A stretch of 64,000 nucleotides of DNA from Nostoc sp. C052 (GTDB lineage: Bacteria; Cyanobacteriota; Cyanobacteriia; Cyanobacteriales; Nostocaceae), in assembly GCF_013393905.1 (NCBI RefSeq), contig NZ_CP040272.1, forward strand, positions 682,001 through 746,000, in the 5' to 3' direction. Numbering within the stretch: position 1 is the first letter of the stretch; each line of letters opens with the position of its first letter. Positions 16,840-25,832 of the stretch are shown here, in pieces. The notes under the pieces were generated by a model that was not told where the DNA came from, ran no database searches, and saw only the letters and a program-made list of their open reading frames with translations. A program made the translations under genes and the position numbers.

Positions 16840-17787
16840 CTAAGTTAGTGCTTCAGCACCACCTACAACCTCAAGGAGTTCTTGAGTAATTGCAGCTTGT
16901 CGAGCTTTGTTGTAAGACAGGGTGAGGGTGTTAATTAGTTCACCAGCATTTTCACTGGCATTACTCATGGCTGTCATCCGCGCTGCTAGTTCACTAGCTG
17001 CCGATTCTTGCAGCGCCCGCAATAGCTGGTTACTCAGGTACAGGGGTAATAAAGAATCGAGAATCTGCACTGGATCTTGCTCGAAAATCATGTCAGGAGC
17101 CAATGGACGGACTTCCTTAGTTACTTTCTCCCGTTCGACTTCAAATTTACCGCCACGGGTTGTTAAGCGGAAGACTTCATCATCGGCTGCTTCTAGACCT
17201 TGTGGATCGAGGGGCAGTAAGGTTTGGATCACAGGACGGGAGCTAACTAACGAAAGGAATCTGGTATAGATTAATTCGATGCGGTCAACTTCTTCTGAAA
17301 GGAACAAAGAAAGTAATTGGTCGGCAATTTGATTGGCTTCCGCTGCGGTAGGAATTTGCTCTAAGCCGCTGTAGGTGGCATCAATTGGCTGATTGCGGCG
17401 TTGAAAGTACTGTGTAGCTTTGCGCCCGACGATCACAAATTGATAGTTTAAACCTTCTGCCTGGATTTCTTTGGCGCGGTTTTCTGCACGACGGATGACG
17501 TTATTATTGTAGCCGCCGCATAGACCGCGATCGCCTGAAATAACCAACAACCCAACTGATTTAACTTGGCGTTTTTTCAGTAGTGGTAGGTTTGCTTCTT
17601 CAAAGCGCAGACGGCTTTGCAAACCATACAATACTTGTGCCAAGCGATCGGCAAAGGGACGAGTTGCTAGCACTTGTTCTTGCGCCCGGCGCACTCTAGC
17701 CGCAGCTACGAGGCGCATGGCTTCTGTGATTTTTTTGGTGTTTTTGACCGACTGGATGCGATCGCGTATTGCTTTTAAATTGGCCAT
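16840..17787 (-). CDS. atpC: ATP synthase gamma subunit
   Basis: The central rotor shaft of the F1 sector of thylakoid ATP synthase, 315 residues, called atpC in cyanobacteria and atpG in E. coli naming. The N-terminal helix MANLKAIRDRIQSVKNTKKITEAM and the C-terminal helix MSNASENAGELINTLTLSYNKARQAAITQEL are diagnostic. The insert near residues 195-235 is the extra segment found in photosynthetic gamma subunits; the paired regulatory cysteines of chloroplast gamma are absent, as usual in cyanobacteria. I start at ATG 17787 and discard a 20-codon upstream extension that translates repeat DNA. It is the last gene of the operon, before a terminator hairpin. Confidence 0.97.
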   Translation of the reverse strand: MANLKAIRDRIQSVKNTKKITEAMRLVAAARVRRAQEQVLATRPFADRLAQVLYGLQSRLRFEEANLPLLKKRQVKSVGLLVISGDRGLCGGYNNNVIRRAENRAKEIQAEGLNYQFVIVGRKATQYFQRRNQPIDATYSGLEQIPTAAEANQIADQLLSLFLSEEVDRIELIYTRFLSLVSSRPVIQTLLPLDPQGLEAADDEVFRLTTRGGKFEVEREKVTKEVRPLAPDMIFEQDPVQILDSLLPLYLSNQLLRALQESAASELAARMTAMSNASENAGELINTLTLSYNKARQAAITQELLEVVGGAEALT

Positions 17788-17955
17788 AACTTTAAGTTCT
17801 GAGTCCTGAGTTCTGAGTCCTGAGTGACAGAAAGTGCTGAATGCCAAGCTTCATAGGAATTGGAAATGTGAGAACCTGTAAGCATCATGCTCATCTATCT
17901 TCACTCTTTACTCCTCTTCTCACTCAGCACTTAGCACTCAACACTCAGCACTCTA
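17788..17955. repeat. Intercistronic short tandem repeats between atpA and atpC
   Basis: Two clusters of degenerate heptamers: CTGAGTTCTGAGTCCTGAGT near 17798-17823 and CACTCAGCACTTAGCACTCA near 17920-17950. They are partly complementary and could pair in the mRNA. Confidence 0.6.
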
Positions 17956-19476
17956 TTACGCTGTAGCTTTGAAGGTCTTCTTGTATTCGGTAAGTGCTTC
18001 CTTCAAAGCAGCTTCTTCGGCATCACCTAATGCTTTCGATGCTTGTACTCCTTGGGCATACTGGGTCTTGCCAGTCTTTAAGTACTCACGTAGACCAGCG
18101 GTGAAGGTGGTTACTTGATTTACAGGTACATCATCTAAGTAACCATTGATGCCAGCATACAAAATTGCTACTTGTTCGTATACTGAGAGTGGCGAATTTT
18201 GTGGCTGCTTAAGAAGTTCGCGCAACCGTTGACCTCGTGCCAACTGGTCTTGAGTGGCTTTATCTAAGTCGGAAGCAAATTGTGCGAAGGCTTGCAGGTC
18301 GTCAAATTGGGCTAGTTCCAATTTAATCTTACCGGCAACTTTTTTCATTGCCTTGGTTTGAGCGGCAGAACCCACGCGGGATACTGAAATACCGGGGTTT
18401 ACAGCGGGACGGATACCAGCGTTAAACAAGTCAGAAGATAGGAATATCTGACCATCGGTAATAGAAATTACGTTGGTGGGGATATATGCTGAAACGTCAC
18501 CAGCTTGGGTTTCGATAATTGGTAGGGCGGTCATACTGCCTTTACCTAATTCGTCACTCAGCTTGGCGGCTCTTTCTAACAAGCGGGAGTGAATGTAGAA
18601 TACATCTCCAGGGTAAGCTTCGCGTCCTGGTGGACGACGTAGCAGTAGGGACATTTGGCGATAAGCTTGAGCTTGCTTGGAAAGGTCATCATAAATTACC
18701 AGGGTGGCTTTGCCTTTGTACATAAAGTACTCAGCAATAGTTGCGCCTGTGTAGGGAGCTAGGTATTGTAGGGTTGCGGGTTCACTGGCGCTAGCGGCGA
18801 CAACGATGGTGTAATCGAGTGCGCCTTTTTCTTGCAATGTTTGCACCACGTTAGCAACTGTGGAAGCCTTTTGACCGATCGCAACGTAGACACAAATTAC
18901 ATCTTCTTCTTTTTGGTTGATGATGGTGTCGATCGCGATCGCAGTTTTACCGGTTTGGCGATCGCCAATAATCAATTCCCGTTGACCACGACCGATAGGA
19001 ATCATTGAGTCAATAGCTGTGATACCCGTTTGCATGGGTTCGTGTACAGACCGACGGGCAATAATACCGGGTGCTGGAGATTCAATCAAACGGCTTTCTG
19101 AGGATTTGATGTCTCCCTTGCCATCGATGGGGCGACCCAAAGCGTCTACAACTCTTCCAATTAAGGCTTCTCCTACTGGAATCTGGGCAATTCTACCAGT
19201 AGCAGTTACAGAACTACCTTCTTGAATTTCTAACCCTTCACCCATCAACACCGCGCCCACGTTGTCTTCTTCTAAGTTCTGGGCGATGCCAATTGTGCCA
19301 TCTTCAAATTCCAAAAGTTCCCCAGACATAGCCTTTTCCAGACCATAAATCCGGGCAATACCGTCACCAACTTGGAGAACAGTACCAACGTTAGCAACTT
19401 TGACCTCTTGATCGTATTGCTCGATTTGTTGTTGGATAATGCTACTAATTTCGTCAGGTCTAATTGATATGCTCAT
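17956..19476 (-). CDS. atpA: ATP synthase alpha subunit
   Basis: A 506-residue non-catalytic nucleotide-binding subunit of the F1 hexamer. The Walker A motif is GDRQTGKT, followed by the conserved alpha-chain segments VYVAIGQKASTVANV and RPAVNPGISVSRVGSAAQ. Length and the N-terminal MSISIRPDEISSIIQQQIEQY match cyanobacterial AtpA. It lies between the delta and gamma subunit genes; the spacers on both sides carry heptamer repeats. The catalytic beta and the epsilon genes are not in the window, as expected because cyanobacteria keep atpB-atpE in a separate operon. Confidence 0.98.
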   Translation of the reverse strand: MSISIRPDEISSIIQQQIEQYDQEVKVANVGTVLQVGDGIARIYGLEKAMSGELLEFEDGTIGIAQNLEEDNVGAVLMGEGLEIQEGSSVTATGRIAQIPVGEALIGRVVDALGRPIDGKGDIKSSESRLIESPAPGIIARRSVHEPMQTGITAIDSMIPIGRGQRELIIGDRQTGKTAIAIDTIINQKEEDVICVYVAIGQKASTVANVVQTLQEKGALDYTIVVAASASEPATLQYLAPYTGATIAEYFMYKGKATLVIYDDLSKQAQAYRQMSLLLRRPPGREAYPGDVFYIHSRLLERAAKLSDELGKGSMTALPIIETQAGDVSAYIPTNVISITDGQIFLSSDLFNAGIRPAVNPGISVSRVGSAAQTKAMKKVAGKIKLELAQFDDLQAFAQFASDLDKATQDQLARGQRLRELLKQPQNSPLSVYEQVAILYAGINGYLDDVPVNQVTTFTAGLREYLKTGKTQYAQGVQASKALGDAEEAALKEALTEYKKTFKATA

Positions 19477-19514
19477 GTGTCTATCTTTTTTGCTTTCGAG
19501 ACGGAAAAATTCAA

Positions 19515-19645
19515 GAGTTAGGAGTTAACAGTTAGGAGTGATGAGTTAAAAATGCAAAAATTACAAGTTAAAAGTCAAAATAAATTACTATTTACTTAAC
19601 TCCTAACTTCTAACTCCTAACTCCTAACTCCTAACTCCTAACTAT
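19515..19645. repeat. Heptamer repeats (STRR) between atpD and atpA
   Basis: GAGTTAGGAGTTAACAGTTA near 19515-19534 faces six to seven copies of the complementary CTCCTAA heptamer at 19598-19645. The last copy extends into the end of atpD, whose final Ser and TAG stop codons lie within the repeat. In mRNA the two arms could form a long hairpin ahead of atpA. Confidence 0.8.
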
Positions 19646-20192
19646 TAGTTAAGCGCAATGAAAGGCGGCGCAATTGACCCCGGATACTGGCGTCAATTAC
19701 CTGTGAACCTACTTTAATGATCACACCACCAATTAACTCGCTGTCTACCCTGGTTTCTAGTTCTACCTGGCGAGCATTGGAGATGGCGATGACCTTTTGG
19801 ATGATTGCCTGCTGTTGAGCTTCTGTGAGGGGAACGGCTGAAATTACTTCCGCTAATACGGTTTGATTCAGCTGCCGCAACAGCGCCAGATATTGTTGAA
19901 AAATATCTTCCAAGAATGCAATGCGCCGCTTATCTACCAGTATCAGCAAAAAATTGCGTAAGTAGGGGTTAGCGCCTTCACCGAGTATTTGTTTGATGAG
20001 AGCTTTTTTGTTCTCAGATTGAATAAACGGGTTGCTGAAGAAGTTGTGTAGCTGTTTGTCTGCCCTGAGCAGTCCCAGGAAAGTCCGCGCATCTTCACCG
20101 AACTCTTCGGTCAAGTTTTTCGATTGCGCTATTGACAAAAGTGCCTGTGCGTAAGGTTGGGCTACCTCGGCTGCCGCTACCTGACTTGTCAT
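19638..20192 (-). CDS. atpD: ATP synthase delta subunit (OSCP)
   Basis: A 184-residue peripheral-stalk protein that ties the b/b' stalk to the top of F1; atpD in cyanobacteria, atpH in E. coli naming. The N-terminal helical domain (VAQPYAQALLSIAQSKN) and the C-terminal LIGGVIIKVGSQVIDASIRGQLRRL segment are diagnostic. Its ATG overlaps the TGA of atpF (ATGA), showing translational coupling. Its stop codon is embedded in a heptamer repeat array. Confidence 0.96.
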   Translation of the reverse strand: MTSQVAAAEVAQPYAQALLSIAQSKNLTEEFGEDARTFLGLLRADKQLHNFFSNPFIQSENKKALIKQILGEGANPYLRNFLLILVDKRRIAFLEDIFQQYLALLRQLNQTVLAEVISAVPLTEAQQQAIIQKVIAISNARQVELETRVDSELIGGVIIKVGSQVIDASIRGQLRRLSLRLTNS

Positions 20193-20752
20193 ACATTGCC
20201 TCCCAGTTGTGCGATGCTACGGTCAATTAAACTTTGTTGAGCATCGTCGGCAATCCCGGTTTTGAGTTGCGATTCGACTTTTTGCAATGCTAGTGTAGCA
20301 ACCCGTTGCCGCAGTTGAGCGATCGCTCGGTCAGTTTCAGTGTTTAAATCTGCTGCTGCCGTTTGTTTCAAGCGTTCTACGTCTTGCACTGCCTTCGCTA
20401 ACAAGGCTTCTTTCGCTTTTTGAGCGTTTTCTACAGCAGATTGGCGGATGCGTTCTGCCTCTGCCTGAGATTGCTTCAATTGCTCTTGCGCTTGGGAAAG
20501 GGCAGTCTTTGCCTCTTTTAAGCGCCCTTCTGCTTCCTGAATTGCGGTGGCAATATTGGATTGTCGCTCGTTCAGGATATTGCTTAAAACCTTACGTCCG
20601 AAGTAGAATAATATGCCAATCAGAATCGCTAGATTTATCAGGTTGGTTTCAAAAATGTCTAGGTTTAGACCGAAACCACCTTCTGCTGCGCCTTCTGCCA
20701 ATTCAGAGTGAACAGCGTTCGCTTCTGCGGCAAGTAATAAGAATGTGCCCAT
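20189..20752 (-). CDS. atpF: ATP synthase b subunit
   Basis: The peripheral-stalk b subunit: one N-terminal membrane helix (NLINLAILIGILFYFGRKVL) then a long charged helix (ERQSNIATAIQEAEGRLKEAK onward) that dimerises with b'. I start at MGTFLLLA (20752), which resembles other cyanobacterial AtpF N-termini; an ATG three codons upstream (20761) is an equally open alternative. The stop overlaps the atpD start by four bases. The spacer to atpG is about 190 bp. Confidence 0.95.
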   Translation of the reverse strand: MGTFLLLAAEANAVHSELAEGAAEGGFGLNLDIFETNLINLAILIGILFYFGRKVLSNILNERQSNIATAIQEAEGRLKEAKTALSQAQEQLKQSQAEAERIRQSAVENAQKAKEALLAKAVQDVERLKQTAAADLNTETDRAIAQLRQRVATLALQKVESQLKTGIADDAQQSLIDRSIAQLGGNV

Positions 20753-20947
20753 GATACCCATTTACAAGTGCGCTGCTCGCTTGCTAATACGTTGTATTTT
20801 CCCAAGGGGGAAATAAAGTATCTTTTCCCGTAGTAAATAAAGTATCTTTATCTCGTTGGGAAAAAGTGCCTTTTTTGACACTTAAATTTTGCGCTCTGGA
20901 CTAGGGCCCAGTTGCGCGTATGCTTTCACAGAGCCAGTCTAGTTAGT

Positions 20948-21379
20948 TTATCTAACTGGAGTTGGCCCCAATAGTTTTTCTAGAATCTGCCGGCTTAGAG
21001 CATCGACTTGTTGTTCTAAGGTGCGAAAAGCTTCTTGCTTTTGTTGTTCTATTTCAACAGCAGCTTGTTCTCGTTGAGTCTGAGCTTCCTTTTGGGCCTC
21101 AGCGATTTTCTCGGCAGTAATTTTCTTAGCTTCGAGTTGAGCTGCTTCTACAGTCGCTTGCGATTTTCTGCGAGCGTCTGCAAGTTGCTGCTCATATTCG
21201 GTAGCCAAGCGTTCGGCTTTAGCCAAGCTCTCTTTCGCCTCCAGGGTATTCGTTCGGATATAATTATCGCGATCGTCTAGCACCTTGGTCAGTGGCTTAT
21301 AGAAAATTGCATTCAACAAAGCTGCTAATAGCAGGAATTGCAATGCCATGAAGGGCAAGGTAGCATCGAAATCAAACAT
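20948..21379 (-). CDS. atpG: ATP synthase b' subunit
   Basis: A 143-residue second peripheral-stalk subunit, found in photosynthetic organisms where b and b' form a heterodimer (atpG in cyanobacterial naming, atpF2 in some databases). One membrane helix (PFMALQFLLLAALLNAIFYKPL) is followed by a charged coiled coil. A good ribosome-binding site (GAGGAGACA) precedes the ATG. It lies between atpH and atpF on the same strand. Confidence 0.96.
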   Translation of the reverse strand: MFDFDATLPFMALQFLLLAALLNAIFYKPLTKVLDDRDNYIRTNTLEAKESLAKAERLATEYEQQLADARRKSQATVEAAQLEAKKITAEKIAEAQKEAQTQREQAAVEIEQQKQEAFRTLEQQVDALSRQILEKLLGPTPVR

Positions 21380-21561
21380 TTGTCTCCTCTTTGGCTGGAG
21401 TAGCAGTTTTCGTGGCTAGCAACATCATCCAACCTTTCATATTTTAGAGACCCATAGCCAATAAGGGTCAACTGAACATTAGAACTATTAAGATATCCAA
21501 AAAGTTCCGATTGTAGAGGCGTGATGGTTCACGTCTCCACACTCACAAAAACTTTCAGGTA

Positions 21562-21807
21562 TTAGGCGAAGGGGTTAGCAAACAGCAATACCAGGGCAAT
21601 TACCAGACCATAGATAGTCAAGGATTCCATGAATGCCAAGGTTAATAGCAGAGTACCGCGAATTTTTCCTTCTGCTTCAGGTTGACGAGCAATACCTTCT
21701 ACTGCTTGTCCAGCAGCGTTTCCTTGACCAATACCAGGGCCAATTGCAGCTAAACCAATCGCTAAAGCAGCAGCGAGAACTGAAGCAGCCTGAACTAATG
21801 GATCCAT
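21562..21807 (-). CDS. atpH: ATP synthase c subunit (rotor ring)
   Basis: An 81-residue two-helix proteolipid forming the proton-driven ring. The ion-binding glutamate is E61 in [12 protein letters not shown] and the polar loop is [10 protein letters not shown] start at ATG 21807 (MDPLVQAAS), preceded by AAGGAAA; a longer in-frame opening upstream (to 21885) has no family similarity. Called atpH in cyanobacteria, atpE in E. coli naming. It lies between atpI and atpG. Confidence 0.98.
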
Positions 21808-21956
21808 GTTGATTTTCCTTGCTTTGATTACAAAACTAACAGACATTACGTTAACGATTAGAAACGTGGTTTTCACGCTGCACATGAGTTCTTTGATCGC
21901 GCTTTGCGATGTTTTGAGCGAACATGCTCTTGGAACTGTGCTATCAACTGAGAAGT

Positions 21957-22718
21957 TTAATGCTCCTCATGTTCTTCTCCACCATGTCCCTCCATTGCCT
22001 CATGAATGTATGCTCCGGCTAGGGTGGCAAAAACCAGGGCTTGAATGGCACTGGTAAATAAACCCAAGGCCATTACAGGCAGAGGTACAAATAGAGGAAC
22101 TAGCAGCACCAGCACCGCTACTACCAATTCATCCGCCAAAATATTACCAAATAGCCGGAAGCTTAGGGAGAGGGGCTTGGTGAAATCTTCTAGAATTGCG
22201 ATCGGCAACAAAACGGGTGTTGGCTCTATATATTTCTTAAAGTAGCCTAAACCCCGTTTGCTAAAACCTGCGTAAAAATACGCCAAAGATGTTAGCAGTG
22301 CCAATGCAACAGTCGTATTGATGTCATTGGTGGGAGCTGCCAATTCACCTGAAGGTAGCTTGATGAGCTTCCAGGGAATTAGCGCACCTGACCAGTTCGA
22401 TACGAAAATAAACAAGAACAATGTGCCAATAAATGGCACCCAAGGGCGGTACTCTTTCTCACCAAGTTGGTTTTTGGCCAAATCACGAATAAATTCTAGG
22501 GCATATTCCATCAAATTCTGGATGCCTTTGGGAATTCTTTGTGCGTTGCGAGTAGCAGCTATTGAAGCCACTACTAGAATGCTAATCACAAACCATGAGG
22601 TGAGAAAAACTTGCCCATGAATTTTAAGATTGCCCAATTGCCAGTAGAAATGATGACCTACTTCTAGTTCGGCGAGGGGAAAAGAATTAAAGGCGTTTAA
22701 GACACTAAGCATTTGCAT
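21957..22718 (-). CDS. atpI: ATP synthase a subunit
   Basis: A 253-residue polytopic membrane subunit that supplies the proton half-channels beside the c ring; atpI in cyanobacteria, atpB in E. coli naming. The conserved segments [22 protein letters not shown] (with the essential arginine) and [21 protein letters not shown] are visible. The start is at 22718 (MQMLSVLN) or two codons later at MLSVLN. It ends in a His-rich tail ([10 protein letters not shown]). Confidence 0.97.
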
Positions 22719-22778
22719 TCTTCAAGCATTTTCCCCAACGAGCGAGGATGGGATTACTATCTTTGTGAGCCTGACTTT

Positions 22779-23261
22779 TTAAGAATCAGGAATGAACGCA
22801 ATTTGCACCATATAGACGAGAAGCGTGGCTTTGTAAGTTAGAAATCCCAAAAATATGGGCAAAATCTGTAGCTCACGCCATTGAGTTGCCACGATCATGA
22901 CTCCCATAAATAGAGCAAAACGAGTTTTGCTCAAACTGGTTTTCTCACTACCGAGCTGCTCAACGTCTCTAGCCAACATTTTTAAGTAAACCACACCTGT
23001 ACACGCCCCAATTAAATAATTTAGGGCAATGTTTAAGGAATAAAAAATCCACACAGAGATAAAAATAACCCCCGTCAAGACAAGCGTGATTACCAACAAT
23101 CGCTGAAAGAGTTGATAAAACTCTTGCATAGAGTTACCTGATTCTGTGTCTCCAGAACCAGTTTTAGCATCTTGTTGCGTTGTCGGAGTGGGCGCAATTG
23201 ATTCGTCAGACAAGCTCACGAGACTTGAAACCAGTACAGCTAAATTACGATGACTGCACAT
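22779..23261 (-). CDS. atp1: ATP synthase accessory protein, subunit I type
   Basis: A 160-residue small membrane protein with four helices (LVITLVLTGVIFISVWIF, LIGACTGVVYLKML, FALFMGVMIVATQW, FLGFLTYKATLLVYMVQIAF). It has the form and position of the Atp1/AtpI assembly factor at the head of cyanobacterial atp operons, where it helps c-ring assembly. It is the first gene of the operon, 60 bp before atpI. A GTG at 23219 (VSLSDESIAP) is a plausible alternative start, since the first 14 residues look unlike the family. Confidence 0.85.
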   Translation of the reverse strand: MCSHRNLAVLVSSLVSLSDESIAPTPTTQQDAKTGSGDTESGNSMQEFYQLFQRLLVITLVLTGVIFISVWIFYSLNIALNYLIGACTGVVYLKMLARDVEQLGSEKTSLSKTRFALFMGVMIVATQWRELQILPIFLGFLTYKATLLVYMVQIAFIPDS

Positions 23262-23407
23262 TCAGTCAGCTGAATCATATCACGATCCGGTAACAATACT
23301 TTAGGAAAAAACAATTAACTTCTTGGCAACGTTAGAAAGTCAGCAAAATCACGCTCTAAGAAGCGAGAGAGCGGCTGATGATTTCAGGGAGTGAGGGGGG
23401 TAAATAA

Positions 23408-23668
23408 TCAATGAATCGCTGCCTGTAAATTCAAAATTTCTTCCAATTCCAGCTTTTTGAGTAAATAATTGTCCTCCAAAGTCGTTACATAGCATCTTGG
23501 TGTTTGAATTAAGTCGGTGTCAATAAAATTAACTGGTGCTTGAAGGGTGTATGGGCTTACCGCAAATCGGAAATTGTAGAGTAGCGGCTGGTTAGTCAAC
23601 GTTGCACCACTAGTCAATTCCAGAAAACTCCAACTTTTGAGATGCACGATAGCCCATTTTTTGGGCAC
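23408..23668 (-). CDS. Small hypothetical protein (86 aa)
   Basis: A short frame, MPKKWAIVHLKSWSFLELTS onward, upstream of atp1 on the same strand. It has no recognisable domain, signal peptide or membrane helix. The composition is protein-like and the region is otherwise empty. It could be a small conserved protein or a chance frame in the atp operon leader; I lean only weakly to a gene. Confidence 0.35.
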   Translation of the reverse strand: MPKKWAIVHLKSWSFLELTSGATLTNQPLLYNFRFAVSPYTLQAPVNFIDTDLIQTPRCYVTTLEDNYLLKKLELEEILNLQAAIH

Positions 23669-23762
23669 TTTCTTAATTTACATTAATTTGCCAAAAGTGG
23701 TGATGGACGATCGCACTTCACCACGAGTATAAATCGCTTTTTTTTAACCCCGCGTAGTGTAA

Positions 23763-24944
23763 TTAAGCTGGTGTCAATAAAATAAGCTGCTGCTGGAGAA
23801 GTTTTCTTACCTCATCTAATCCCAGTTGCACACCTGCCAAAATCTCTGCCACTGTGGAATTAGAATCACATTTTTGCATAAATTCAAACTCTGCTACAGA
23901 TAAATTAACAATCTGGTAATCGTAGTTAAAGAAACATTGACTGGGAAACCCTTCAATACAAGGATTAAGTTCGGGAATCGCAGCCAGTAGAGCGTTATCC
24001 TCTGACCAGTCAGCTTTGATGAGGGGAGGACGACCAAGGAAAAATTCGTAATGAGTTACTTCTGGATCTAGTAATTCTATCAGGCGGTAAAGCTGGCGAT
24101 CGCTCAATTCTTTTGCCCGTTCTACTAACTCTGGTGCTTTAGCCAAAAGTCTATCTAAATCCCAGAAACTCGGATTCGAGAAACCAATAAACTCCAATCC
24201 CGAAGCATCAATTAATTCAAACAGCGTCTCAATGTTGTAGTCAATTTCCTGGGGATGAACGTACATATCAGCAAAGTATTCATCCTTGTTGTTTTCTAAT
24301 GACCAACGTTGTTTATCGTATTTGACAATTCGGTTATTTTCTGGTAAAGAAGCAAATATTTTTCGCCCAACTTGCACACCATCGCGGTAGTCGCCTTTTT
24401 TGTCACCTTGAATAAGTGCGATCGCTTTTTGCATGAGTTGAATTTCCCAGCGTCCCAATTCTCCATACACAAAAATGTGCATTAAGCCGCCTGGGGCTAA
24501 CTTTTTCGCCAAAGCTTGAATACCGCGAATGGGATCGGGAGTATGATGCAAAACGCCAACACAGTTAATTAAATCAAACTCACCCGGTAACTGTTCCACA
24601 TCAAACAAACTTAGGTGATGAAATTCAACGCGGTTAGCCCCGGAACGCTGACAACGTTCTTTGGCTACAGCTAAAGCGCCAGTACTGAGGTCAATTCCCA
24701 CAACCGAAGCTTGAGGATTGAGGTGAACCAAGTATTCTGTACCCACACCAGTACCGCAACCTGCATCTAAAATCCGAATATCTTGCCTTTGGGGTTTTTG
24801 ACCTGTGCAGAAGTTATGAGCAGCTAGCCAATTCCATCGCCAGTTGTAGCCTGGAGGTGGTTCATCCAACAGGGCTTCCGGTGGAAAGGGGTAGGTGTTG
24901 TAGAGTTTGGCAACAGCAGCAATAACAGTTTGGGAATCGGACAT
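23763..24944 (-). CDS. SAM-dependent methyltransferase
   Basis: A 393-residue class I methyltransferase. Motif I is ILDAGCGTGVGTEYLV, the acidic motif II is VVGIDLS, and LINCVGVLHHTPDP and LAPGGLMHIFVYG follow. The Rossmann domain spans about residues 45-180. The C-terminal half (about 200-393) is not a known catalytic domain and includes a helical segment near the end (LAGVQLGLDEVRKLLQQQLI). Substrate cannot be inferred. It stands alone between the atp operon and the divergent vWA-phosphatase-kinase unit. I recall a similar methyltransferase next to the atp operon in PCC 7120. Confidence 0.85.
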   Translation of the reverse strand: MSDSQTVIAAVAKLYNTYPFPPEALLDEPPPGYNWRWNWLAAHNFCTGQKPQRQDIRILDAGCGTGVGTEYLVHLNPQASVVGIDLSTGALAVAKERCQRSGANRVEFHHLSLFDVEQLPGEFDLINCVGVLHHTPDPIRGIQALAKKLAPGGLMHIFVYGELGRWEIQLMQKAIALIQGDKKGDYRDGVQVGRKIFASLPENNRIVKYDKQRWSLENNKDEYFADMYVHPQEIDYNIETLFELIDASGLEFIGFSNPSFWDLDRLLAKAPELVERAKELSDRQLYRLIELLDPEVTHYEFFLGRPPLIKADWSEDNALLAAIPELNPCIEGFPSQCFFNYDYQIVNLSVAEFEFMQKCDSNSTVAEILAGVQLGLDEVRKLLQQQLILLTPA

Positions 24945-25008
24945 GATGAGGAATAACGCAGCATTTCTGAGTTTAGCGAATGCTGGACACTTCAGGTAGA
25001 CAAATAAT

Positions 25009-25039
25009 TGCGTAGGCGCAGCCCGTCGTAGACATCGCC
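25009..25039. repeat. Dispersed short repeat ('gcgtaggcgcagcccg' type)
   Basis: A 30-bp copy of a repeat common between and inside Nostoc genes (recalled), here between two divergent genes. A diverged copy is embedded in the desaturase coding sequence at 15160-15195. Confidence 0.55.
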
Positions 25040-25162
25040 ATCAGCCCATATATTTTAGGTAGGGAAGTTGTTTCAGTAAAAGCACTAGTGTTTAAGTATC
25101 TATTAGCTAATAAGATTTAATTATATATTTTGTATAATAATTTACTCAATCAGGAGCATTAA

Positions 25163-25822
25163 ATGGCTGTAGGAATGCCTGAATTCGTTGAAAATCCAGA
25201 AAATCGTTGCCCTGTAATTCTGTTACTCGATACTTCTGGCTCTATGTCAGGTAAGCCTATCCAAGAGTTAAATCAAGGACTTGCTGCTTTCAAAGAAGAT
25301 GTACAAAAAGATTCCCAAGCATCGCTGAGTGTGGAAGTAGCCATGATCACATTTGGCCCCATAGTTAAACTCACGCAAGACTTTGTAACAATTGACCAAT
25401 TTACACCGCCTACATTGGAAGTAGGTGGTGTTACGCCAATGGGTGCAGCGATTGAGTATGCTTTGGATTTTCTAGAAAACCGGAAACAGACTTATCAGAA
25501 CAACGGTATTCTCTATTATCGCCCTTGGGTGTTTTTGATTACAGACGGAGCGCCAACTGACTCCTGGAATTCAGCAGCGCAAAGATTGAGACAAGCAGAA
25601 GCACAAAGCCGATTGTCATTTTTTGCGGTTGGTGTAAAAGATGCTGATATGAATATCCTCAAACAAATTTCTCCTCCTGAACGTCCACCAGTTACACTAA
25701 ATGGCTTAGATTTTCGTGAACTGTTTGTCTGGCTTTCTGCTTCGGTGAAACGGGTTTCTAGTGGCAAAGTAGGACAAGCTGTAGCTTTACCGGCTATGGG
25801 ATGGGGTCAAATTACTAGTTAG
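25163..25822 (+). CDS. TerY-like von Willebrand factor A domain protein
   Basis: A 219-residue, nearly pure vWA domain with a complete metal-ion-dependent adhesion site: D23-T-S25-G-S27, the threonine of GGVTPMG and the aspartate of LITDGAPTD. It lacks a signal peptide, so it is cytoplasmic. The C-terminal FRELFVWLSASVKRVS segment matches TerY proteins. It is followed after 10 bp by a PP2C phosphatase and then a kinase, the conserved TerY-P triad linked to tellurite/stress-type systems; the triad's molecular role is not firmly established. A GGAG site precedes the ATG. Confidence 0.92.
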   Translation: MAVGMPEFVENPENRCPVILLLDTSGSMSGKPIQELNQGLAAFKEDVQKDSQASLSVEVAMITFGPIVKLTQDFVTIDQFTPPTLEVGGVTPMGAAIEYALDFLENRKQTYQNNGILYYRPWVFLITDGAPTDSWNSAAQRLRQAEAQSRLSFFAVGVKDADMNILKQISPPERPPVTLNGLDFRELFVWLSASVKRVSSGKVGQAVALPAMGWGQITS

Positions 25823-25832
25823 AGGAAATTTT

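Noticed and set aside
17788..17847. Longer ATP synthase gamma start (MAFSTFCHSG...)
   Set aside because: The extension translates CTGAGTC repeats; MANLKAIRDRIQ is the conserved start.
16840..23261. ATP synthase operon considered incomplete because beta and epsilon are missing
   Set aside because: Cyanobacteria carry atpB and atpE in a separate operon, so this is the normal arrangement.
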